Position numbers and translations under genes: made by a program
Notes under the pieces: generated by a model
What the model was told of the DNA's origin: nothing
The model's input: only the letters and a program-made list of their open reading frames with translations
Databases searched by the model: none
Part shown: positions 1-3,974 of the stretch, piece by piece
Numbering within the stretch: the first letter of the stretch is position 1
Layout of the letters: the number at the start of each line of letters is the position of its first letter
Source of the DNA: Candidatus Pacearchaeota archaeon
GTDB taxonomy: Archaea > Nanobdellota > Nanobdellia > Pacearchaeales > GW2011-AR1
Direction: 5' to 3'
Length of the DNA: 5,298 nucleotides
Assembly (NCBI GenBank): GCA_003694055.1
Contig: RFLC01000105.1
Span: 1-5,298 of the forward strand

Positions 1-70
1 AGATATAGCTGATCTCATATATATAACTTTTTTGATTTAATTGCCCTTAATTCTTGTTCTTTACGTGTCG

Positions 71-164
71 CTTCGCTCATTTGATAGAACGCTCAAAAAA
101 TTACTTTGATTTTTTCGGCTTCACTTCGCTCACTCCGGCCACGTTACACTTTCGCTAACGCTCA
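71..164. repeat. Degenerate TTCGCTCA/AACGCTCA repeat cluster
   Basis: CTTCGCTCA occurs exactly twice (71-79 and 124-132), and AACGCTCA occurs exactly twice (88-95 and 157-164). The order is CTTCGCTCA-AACGCTCA, then CTTCGCTCA-AACGCTCA again, with an extra TTCGCT at 151-156. This looks like a decayed duplication of a roughly 25-40 base unit. No function is assigned. It may be a protein-binding array, a transcript 3' element, or a dispersed intergenic repeat. Confidence 0.5.
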
Positions 165-201
165 GGGAAAACCAACAACAATTCTCTCAACTTCACAAAC
201 A

Positions 202-208
202 TTTATAC
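202..208 (+). promoter_or_regulatory. TATA box of the 231 gene
   Basis: TTTATAC is centred 26 bases before the ATG at 231, the spacing expected between an archaeal TATA box and its transcription start. No Shine-Dalgarno sequence lies between the two. The transcript is therefore probably leaderless and starts at or next to the start codon. Confidence 0.55.
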
Positions 209-230
209 ATGTCAAATTCCTTTTTATTCA

Positions 231-539
231 ATGGAAATTTATTTTAAACCGAAAACCCGCGCAGGATGGGTATCAGTCTGGCTGGCAGTTTCTTTTTTCG
301 CGTTTTTAGGAGTTTTCATTATTTTTATAATGCTTGGGGAACGCGGCGGGCAAACTTTTTTCAGCAACCTGAAGCTTGCCATCCCTGCGCTCGCAGCAGC
401 AACCTCTGCAATCTTGTCGTTTTTAATTGCCATAACCAGCATCTTGAAAAAAGAGCGCTCAATAGTAGTGTTCTTGTCAGGCACCATAGGACTTTTAGTT
501 TTAATCTGGGTTTTAAACGAAATACTATTCCCTCATTAA
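231..539 (+). CDS. Small three-helix integral membrane protein, unknown function
   Basis: This 102-residue protein is almost entirely membrane-embedded. It has a short basic N-terminus (FKPKTRAGW, residues 5-13), helix 1 at about 13-35, a Gly-rich polar loop GERGGQTFFSN (36-46), helix 2 at about 49-72, a basic turn KKER (73-76) and helix 3 at about 77-98, ending in a Pro-His pair. By the positive-inside rule the N-terminus and the KKER turn face the cytoplasm. The pattern, with the RAGW and ERGG..FF.N..LAIP segments, resembles small uncharacterised membrane proteins found in bacteria and archaea. No catalytic motif is visible. The start is supported by a TATA box 26 bases upstream. The hydrophobic profile favours this frame over the overlapping open frames. 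It converges on the regulator gene on the other strand with one base between stop codons, so each transcript probably ends inside the other gene. Confidence 0.85.
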   Translation: MEIYFKPKTRAGWVSVWLAVSFFAFLGVFIIFIMLGERGGQTFFSNLKLAIPALAAATSAILSFLIAITSILKKERSIVVFLSGTIGLLVLIWVLNEILFPH

Positions 540-540
540 A

Positions 541-960
541 TTAAATCCTCAAAATAATCAAATTAGTGTAGCCGTGCTTTTTCTTTTCAACAATCCCTCT
601 TTGCTCAAGGTTTGCCACAACTCTTGATACTTTCACTTTGCTCAGCTCTGTAAAAGTTTGCAGCTTATTCTGCTCTATTTCATTTCTCTCAATAAGAACT
701 TGCATAACTTTCCTCTCATCCTTAGGAAGAATTTTCAAAATCTTCTTCAACTGCTGCTTGTTAATTTTTTCTTCAAAAAGATAAACTATCAAACCACCGA
801 CAACTAAAGACAAAATAGCTGTGCCGTAAAGAAAAGCCGGATATTGAAAATAAAGTCCATGCATATGGCTTGCATGATAAACTGAAAAAGTTGTGATAAT
901 CACACCTAGCAAAGCAACCATCCCTCCTGCAATCAATAATTTATTTTTTGAAATTTCCAT
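541..960 (-). CDS. Two-pass membrane winged-helix transcriptional regulator
   Basis: This is a 139-residue protein. Residues 8-28 and 41-62 form two membrane helices joined by a short external loop containing His29, His32 and His34 (HASHMHG). A basic linker (INKQQLKKILK) leads to a C-terminal winged-helix domain at about 78-139. That domain has a first helix DERKVMQVLIER, a recognition helix near KVSRVVANLEQRG (109-122) and a basic wing KKKHGYTNLIIL. The layout fits archaeal membrane-associated regulators such as the COG2512 group, which hold a MarR-like DNA-binding domain at the inner face of the membrane. I infer that the His-bearing loop senses a metal or other extracytoplasmic signal. I chose the ATG at 960 over an upstream in-frame ATG at 1038, because the extra 26 residues are a low-complexity Phe stretch that overlaps the neighbouring gene. 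It lies 37 bases downstream of the His/Met-rich gene on the same strand. Confidence 0.85.
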   Translation of the reverse strand: MEISKNKLLIAGGMVALLGVIITTFSVYHASHMHGLYFQYPAFLYGTAILSLVVGGLIVYLFEEKINKQQLKKILKILPKDERKVMQVLIERNEIEQNKLQTFTELSKVKVSRVVANLEQRGIVEKKKHGYTNLIILRI

Positions 961-997
961 TTGAAACAAAGGAAAAAAGAAAAATAAAAATGTTTGT
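961..997 (-). promoter_or_regulatory. T-rich spacer: possible terminator and weak TATA box
   Basis: On the minus strand, the spacer between the His/Met-rich gene and the regulator gene contains T runs of 5, 4 and 6 bases (about 990-973). These resemble the U-tract signals that end archaeal transcripts. TTTTTATT at 990-983 is also centred about 26 bases before the regulator ATG and could be its TATA box. No Shine-Dalgarno sequence precedes the regulator, so a leaderless transcript from here is plausible. The two readings cannot be separated from sequence. Confidence 0.35.
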
Positions 998-1360
998 TTA
1001 GTTTGGATGATGCTTCTTGTGAAGTTCCCACGCTGCATCGCTCAGCTCTGCAGGCTTCTCAGTTGGGAAATTTCCTGAAGCCATCCACTCGTGCATTATC
1101 TGAAAGTCTCTCATTGAGATTTCGTTGTTTTTCACAAGCTCGTGCATCGGGCACTCAAAGTCCAATGTCTCGTGGTATTTCTCAGCAGCTTCAAAGTCGC
1201 CTCTCATCATCGCAGAGTGCATTGCTTCAAACTTGTCAGCGCCAAGCATTCTCTTGTGTAACTCATAAGCGCTGTAGTAGCTGCTCGCTCCAACGAAAGC
1301 CACTCCCAAGATAAGCAAGCCGAATGCAACGCCAATTATCGCTTTCTTGCTAACTTCCAT
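998..1360 (-). CDS. His/Met-rich membrane-anchored protein, putative metal-binding
   Basis: This is a 120-residue protein. A short basic start (MEVSKK) and one hydrophobic helix at about 7-27 form an uncleaved anchor or signal segment. The rest should lie outside the cytoplasm. That tail holds eight His residues (35, 48, 63, 73, 90, 114, 117, 118), three Met-His pairs (47-48, 72-73, 89-90), further Met residues and a single Cys in CPMH (70-73). It ends in HKKHHPN. CPMH recalls the CPMHP core of short heavy-metal-binding domains, but the surrounding pattern does not match one I can name. Copper or another soft metal is the likeliest ligand; this is inference. The ATG at 1360 has a strong Shine-Dalgarno sequence. 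It lies directly upstream of a membrane regulator whose N-terminus is similar (MEISKNK) and whose outer loop is also His-rich, which suggests the pair works together. Confidence 0.8.
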   Translation of the reverse strand: MEVSKKAIIGVAFGLLILGVAFVGASSYYSAYELHKRMLGADKFEAMHSAMMRGDFEAAEKYHETLDFECPMHELVKNNEISMRDFQIMHEWMASGNFPTEKPAELSDAAWELHKKHHPN

Positions 1361-1363
1361 TTG

Positions 1364-1440
1364 ACACCTCCTTGCATTTCATAGGTATCATAAGTTGAAA
1401 CAAAACAATAATTTTTCTGAAACCAAATTAAAAGAGGTGT
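1364..1440 (-). promoter_or_regulatory. Inverted repeat that could mask the Shine-Dalgarno sequence
   Basis: On the minus strand, ACACCTC (1440-1434) is perfectly complementary to GAGGTGT (1370-1364), which covers most of the Shine-Dalgarno sequence of the His/Met-rich gene. Two more pairs are possible across a one-base bulge. The arms lie 63 bases apart, with AT-rich sequence between them. An RNA reading in from the upstream gene could hide the ribosome binding site; an RNA starting inside the spacer would lack the left arm. This may be coincidence. Confidence 0.3.
1365..1371 (-). promoter_or_regulatory. Strong Shine-Dalgarno sequence for the His/Met-rich gene
   Basis: GGAGGTG on the minus strand sits 4 bases before the ATG at 1360 and fixes the start. 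It is the best ribosome binding site in the window, and contrasts with the apparently leaderless neighbours. An AT-rich AAAAATTATTG at 1416-1406 is a candidate TATA box that would give a leader of about 25 bases. Confidence 0.7.
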
Positions 1441-1449
1441 TTGCTAGGA

Positions 1450-2019
1450 TTATTTTTTGTTAAGAAGCCAAGCAATAAAGATAAGTGCAAGTCCGAGAAT
1501 GAAAATGCCAGAAGTGCGAACTGGAGAGAAGCCAATTACTGCGCCGGTTAAACTGGCAGCTGAGAGAAGAACAAGGAGCGCTCCGATAGCGAACACCCAA
1601 ACCGCTGCCTTGCTAGCCAGCCCTTCAAGCCCTTTCCTAATGTAGCTCGACCTGCTATCAATGCGATATCCCATCTCGCGCAAAATTTCCTCGCGCTGAT
1701 GCTCGCTAAGCAATCCATCGTCGCGCATTGCGTCAATCACTCCAAGGTATTTCTGGTACTGAGCCAGCTCCTCTGCCACAGCGCCCATCAGGGATCTCGT
1801 GGAAATCTTGCCATCGTGAGCAAGGTCTTGTATGCCATGTTTCATAATCCTATAAATCTCTCCCTTTGACATGCCTTGCTCTTTCATTAAACCATATGCC
1901 TCAATGGCTTTTTCAGAACCAAGAACTCCCAAAACAGCCTCTCTAGAACCCGGGTCAACATCTTTAACGATGTCCTCAACAACTTTTTGGTAATCGTTGG
2001 GAATTTCCCGCTCTCTCAT
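1450..2019 (-). CDS. Unknown protein: helical cytoplasmic domain plus two C-terminal membrane helices
   Basis: This is a 189-residue protein. Residues 1-130 are charged and look almost wholly alpha-helical, with several short helices separated by Gly turns (for example EQGMSKGEIYRIMKHGI at 47-63 and DDGLLSEHQREEILREMGY at 100-118). Two membrane helices follow at about 138-163 and 170-186, and the protein ends in a basic NKK tail, so both termini should face the cytoplasm. The GLLSEHQREEILREMG segment resembles short helical-hairpin motifs seen near membrane anchors, but I do not recognise a named family. There are no catalytic residues and no Cys. The ATG at 2019 is supported by a TATA box centred 28 bases upstream and the absence of a Shine-Dalgarno sequence, which suggests a leaderless mRNA. 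The His/Met-rich gene follows after 89 bases on the same strand, so read-through is possible. Confidence 0.85.
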   Translation of the reverse strand: MREREIPNDYQKVVEDIVKDVDPGSREAVLGVLGSEKAIEAYGLMKEQGMSKGEIYRIMKHGIQDLAHDGKISTRSLMGAVAEELAQYQKYLGVIDAMRDDGLLSEHQREEILREMGYRIDSRSSYIRKGLEGLASKAAVWVFAIGALLVLLSAASLTGAVIGFSPVRTSGIFILGLALIFIAWLLNKK

Positions 2020-2040
2020 GCTAAACTTAGGAATAACTTG

Positions 2041-2053
2041 TTTAAATATTTAT
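2041..2053 (-). promoter_or_regulatory. TATA box of the 2019 gene
   Basis: ATAAATATTTAAA on the minus strand is centred about 28 bases before the ATG at 2019, which places the transcription start close to the start codon. Just upstream are two similar words, GCGCGATGAGTTAT (2061-2074) and GCGCGAGTTAT (2082-2092, plus-strand reading). They could be regulator half-sites. Confidence 0.55.
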
Positions 2054-2219
2054 GCTAGACGCGCGATGAGTTATTTTAAACTGCGCGAGTTATGGGAGGA
2101 AAAGTGAGGGCTTGCAGCGGCTTGCGCGCAGCGCGCTTCGGCTCGACCTTGCAAACTTACTTTAAGCTTGTAGAAAAATTTATTACGCTCTTTCCAAAAT
2201 CACTTCACTTTCCCACGCT
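2054..2219. other. Spacer with a GC-rich structured island
   Basis: Together with the hairpin at 2221-2250 this makes up the 232-base gap between cobO and the 2019 gene. Inside AT-rich flanks, 2112-2154 is markedly GC-rich and holds GCGCGC twice around a single A (2124-2136), flanked by CGGCTT (2118-2123) and TTCGGC (2137-2142). TTGCA (2112-2116) can pair with TGCAA (2150-2154). This could be a small structured RNA or a transcript 3' end. The plus strand is open from 2092, but the encoded protein is not convincing. Confidence 0.35.
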
Positions 2220-2220
2220 C

Positions 2221-2250
2221 CAAAAATTGCTTGAAGCTTCTTGCTTTTTG
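2221..2250 (-). terminator. Imperfect hairpin after cobO, likely transcript end
   Basis: CAAAAA (2221-2226) pairs with TTTTTG (2245-2250), GC (2229-2230) pairs with GC (2243-2244), and the perfect palindrome GAAGCTTC (2233-2240) lies at the centre. The structure begins one base after the cobO stop codon and ends in a T run on either strand, so it could stop transcripts from both directions. The stem is weak, with T-T mismatches and a two-base bulge. Archaeal termination depends more on the U tract than on the stem. Confidence 0.4.
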
Positions 2251-2251
2251 C

Positions 2252-2839
2252 TCAATAATCAATCCCCTTTCTTGCAAGAATTCCAGAGTCGTAAGGATGC
2301 TTGAGCTTTCTAATCTCAGTGACAAGCTCTGCTTTTGCAAAAACTTTCTCGAGAGGCACGTGAGAGCCGGTGAGGATTAACTCCTTTTCATCTGGTTTTT
2401 TATCAATCAGCTCAAGCACATCTTCCTCTGTTAAAAGCCCGAGTTGAACTGCGTAAAGAATTTCGTCGGCAATAACAACATCGAAATTTTTTGTGAGCGC
2501 ATTTGCAACATGCTCAAGAGCTTTTTTCACTTCGCGCAAATCCTCCTGCCTTGCCTCTGCGCCCTTTTTCGTCACCCACTCGCCAGAGCCGAACCTTGCC
2601 CAACTGAAGTTGGAAAACTTAGCTAGCGCTTTAATCTCTCCTGGAATGTCATCCACGCTAGACGCTCCTTTTTTCATGAACTGCACGAGATGCACGCGCA
2701 GGCCGTTGCCGCAAGCGCGCAAAGCAGTGCCTAGCGCAGCTGTGGTCTTGCCGCGCCCGTTTCCCCAAAACACCTGCACAATTCCTCTCTTCAATTTTCC
2801 CCCAGCAAATGCTCCCTCTTGCTCGCGAAACTCGCTCAT
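2252..2839 (-). CDS. cobO: Cob(I)alamin adenosyltransferase, CobA/CobO/BtuR type
   Basis: This enzyme transfers the adenosyl group of ATP to cob(I)alamin (or a corrinoid precursor), forming adenosylcobalamin in the cytoplasm. The 195-residue length matches the family (about 190-200). It has the P-loop GNGRGKTT at 26-33, directly after the strand VQVF; a Walker-B-like VVIADEILYAVQLGLL at 121-136; an ILTGSHVP segment at 155-162; and the family-typical end KHPYDSGILARKGIDY at 180-195. The TG-x-x-x-P segment has Ser where many members have Arg. I chose the ATG at 2839 over upstream in-frame ATGs at 2869 and 2851. It gives an exact ATGA overlap with the rnp4 stop codon and has GGAG six bases upstream, so translation is probably coupled. 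No other cobalamin gene is present, which suggests salvage of imported corrinoid rather than full synthesis. Confidence 0.93.
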   Translation of the reverse strand: MSEFREQEGAFAGGKLKRGIVQVFWGNGRGKTTAALGTALRACGNGLRVHLVQFMKKGASSVDDIPGEIKALAKFSNFSWARFGSGEWVTKKGAEARQEDLREVKKALEHVANALTKNFDVVIADEILYAVQLGLLTEEDVLELIDKKPDEKELILTGSHVPLEKVFAKAELVTEIRKLKHPYDSGILARKGIDY

Positions 2840-3093
2840 TTCACTCTCCATCTTGCCACACTCCCGCAATTCTCACACACCACGCTCTTAAAACCTTTTC
2901 TCACCCTTACCTTTCCTCGCAACCTTGCAAAACACTTCTTGCAAAACAACTTCCGCCGCTCGCCGAGCTTTATGTTAAACCTCATCGCAAGCCTCTTTAT
3001 CTTCTTCGCCTCTCTAGGTTCCCAATCTGAGCGAGAGAAAAACTCCTCGATTCTCTTCTCTGCCTCTCTCCTAACTTTTTCTTTCGCGCGCAT
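2836..3093 (-). CDS. rnp4: RNase P protein component 4 (Rpp21/Rpr2 family)
   Basis: This is a protein subunit of archaeal RNase P, the ribonucleoprotein that removes 5' leaders from pre-tRNAs; in studied archaea Rpp21 pairs with Rpp29 and binds the specificity domain of the RNA. The 85-residue protein has a basic helical N-terminal half (about 1-40, with REAKKIKRLAMRF at 27-39). A zinc ribbon follows, with ligands Cys51 and Cys54 (FCKKC) and Cys73 and Cys76 (CENCG), separated by an Arg/Lys-rich strand (LRGKVRVRKGFK). It is somewhat shorter than typical archaeal members (about 95-120), as is common in reduced genomes, but all four ligands are present. The ATG at 3093 lies about 22 bases from a TATA box, which suggests a leaderless mRNA. 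It is the first gene of an operon with cobO; the functional link between them is not obvious. Confidence 0.9.
   Translation of the reverse strand: MRAKEKVRREAEKRIEEFFSRSDWEPREAKKIKRLAMRFNIKLGERRKLFCKKCFARLRGKVRVRKGFKSVVCENCGSVARWRVK
2846..2849 (-). promoter_or_regulatory. Shine-Dalgarno sequence that decides the cobO start
   Basis: GGAG on the minus strand, inside the last codons of rnp4, lies six bases before the ATG at 2839. It supports the 195-residue form of CobO and coupled translation through the ATGA stop-start overlap. Confidence 0.6.
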
Positions 3094-3110
3094 AAAGCAA
3101 AGGCAACAAC

Positions 3111-3119
3111 TTTATATAA
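3111..3119. promoter_or_regulatory. Shared bidirectional TATA box
   Basis: TTTATATAA is nearly palindromic and is the only good TATA box in the 55 bases between two divergent genes. On the minus strand it is centred about 22 bases before the rnp4 ATG (3093). On the plus strand it predicts a start near 3137-3141, just before the ribosome binding site of the pilin-like gene. One box therefore probably serves both units. Confidence 0.55.
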
Positions 3120-3137
3120 TTAATTTACTATCTCGTT

Positions 3138-3145
3138 GAGAGGTG
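3138..3145 (+). promoter_or_regulatory. Ribosome binding site that decides the 3149 start
   Basis: GAGAGGTG precedes the ATG at 3149, with GAGG ending five bases before it. An in-frame GTG at 3143 would overlap this site and is therefore rejected as the start. Confidence 0.6.
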
Positions 3146-3148
3146 TGC

Positions 3149-3973
3149 ATGCTTGCAAGGGTTAAGAGAGGGCAAGTTGGAATTTGGGTAATGCTTGGAG
3201 TTATCTTGGTAGCGTCGTTAGCGTTGTTGTTTTTCATCCAGCGAAAGCCGAGAGTGGATGTGCAGCAGCCTCAATTGCCTAGCGCAGATGTTGAGTCGTT
3301 TGTCAAGGGATGCGTTGAAAGCGCTCTCAGCGACGCGCTGAAAGTCATCCTCCCCCAAGGGGGTTTTTTCAATCCGCAGCCATTTGTGACTTTCAACGGC
3401 TACAAAGTTCAATACCTGTGCAAGAACCGAAACTATTTCTCAATCCGGGAATTGAATTATGCGTGCCAACAGCAAGTTCCTCCGTTCGTGCCTGCAATAG
3501 AAGCGCAGCTCTCAACATTCCTCCAACCAAGAATGCTAGACTGCTATAACGAGATGAAAAGCGAGTTCCGTTCGCTTGGGAGCGAGGTGGAGTTTGACCA
3601 GTCAACAGCGCCAGAGGTAAGCGTGGACCTTAGGCATGGAAAGATTGTGACTAAAGTGAAGAAGCAGGTCAAAGTGACGAAGCAAGGAGAGACGCGCACT
3701 TTTGAAGAGGTTAGCGTTGAAACTCCAAGCCCGGTTTTTGATATGGCATTCGTTGCAGAGAGCGTGCTCCAGCGCCAGTTCGCGCTTTATGCAGGAGCAA
3801 CTGACCTTGGCTATGACCTGATAAATTACCGGCGAACAAACAAACTGCTTGTCACTCCATACCGAATCAGCGACGGAACAGTTGTTTACAAAATTGAGGA
3901 TGTGCCTAGCAAGCAGTTCATGTATGTCGCGTTCCGCGGAGCGGTTTTGCCGCACGGCATGGCAGTCCCGTAA
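3149..3973 (+). CDS. Pilin-like exported protein with class III-type N-terminus, unknown function
   Basis: This is a 274-residue protein. The N-terminus is MLARVKRGQ followed by a hydrophobic helix at about 10-30. The basic residues, then Gly-Gln, then a helix match the archaeal class III (prepilin/archaellin-like) signal, which would be cleaved after Gly8. A Pro/Gln-rich linker (32-46) leads to a conserved-looking start ESFVKGCVESALSDAL and QGGFF (about 49-75). After that come mixed soluble regions and a basic strand-rich stretch (about 157-190) with many Lys and Val. Cys55, Cys91, Cys106 and Cys132 could form two disulfides outside the cell. This architecture resembles an uncharacterised family recurrent in DPANN genomes; I recognise the pattern but no function. 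It is the first gene of a two-gene unit. A hairpin followed by six T residues lies inside the coding sequence. Confidence 0.88.
   Translation: MLARVKRGQVGIWVMLGVILVASLALLFFIQRKPRVDVQQPQLPSADVESFVKGCVESALSDALKVILPQGGFFNPQPFVTFNGYKVQYLCKNRNYFSIRELNYACQQQVPPFVPAIEAQLSTFLQPRMLDCYNEMKSEFRSLGSEVEFDQSTAPEVSVDLRHGKIVTKVKKQVKVTKQGETRTFEEVSVETPSPVFDMAFVAESVLQRQFALYAGATDLGYDLINYRRTNKLLVTPYRISDGTVVYKIEDVPSKQFMYVAFRGAVLPHGMAVP
3352..3369 (+). terminator. Terminator-like hairpin inside the pilin-like gene
   Basis: CCCCC (3352-3356) and GGGGG (3359-3363) flank AA and are followed at once by six T residues (3364-3369). Allowing a loop, this gives four GC pairs with a CAAG tetraloop. The reading frame passes through as Pro-Gln-Gly-Gly-Phe-Phe. 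It has the form of an intrinsic terminator about 200 bases into the gene. It may only reflect the codons of a conserved QGG motif. Confidence 0.3.
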
Positions 3974-3974
3974 A

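Larger units (their letters stand above)
1..230. other. Non-coding 5' region
   Basis: No convincing gene is seen on either strand here. The stretch is AT-rich and has a long alternating TA run at 17-26 that could serve as a TATA box on either strand, possibly for a minus-strand gene lying before the window. A cluster of short GCTCA-type repeats follows (71-164). An AT-only stem of AAAAAAT (95-101) and ATTTTTT (109-115) with a 7-base loop ends in a T run and could act as a transcript end. The promoter of the membrane protein gene at 231 closes the region. Confidence 0.6.

Noticed and set aside
15..80. Minus-strand 21-codon open frame (starts MSEATRKEQ)
   Set aside because: It is too short, has no ribosome binding site, and its first codons are simply the TTCGCTCA repeat read in reverse.
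71..164. CRISPR array
   Set aside because: The repeats are only 8-9 bases long, few and irregularly spaced, with no long direct repeats or uniform spacers.
106..309. Plus-strand open frame overlapping the start of the 231 gene
   Set aside because: It reads through the repeat cluster and promoter. The 231 frame has a coherent membrane-protein profile and a TATA box.
961..1038. N-terminal extension of the regulator to an ATG at 1038
   Set aside because: The added residues form a low-complexity Phe-rich stretch that reads through the T-rich spacer and overlaps the neighbouring gene. The ATG at 960 gives a normal start.
994..1314. Plus-strand open frame of 106 codons
   Set aside because: It is the antisense shadow of the His/Met-rich gene, which has a strong ribosome binding site and a membrane anchor.
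2840..2869. Upstream cobO starts at 2869 and 2851
   Set aside because: The ATG at 2839 forms the ATGA overlap with rnp4 and has GGAG six bases upstream. The extra residues are not part of the family core.
2493..2891. Plus-strand open frame of 132 codons
   Set aside because: It is antisense to cobO, which has unambiguous family motifs.
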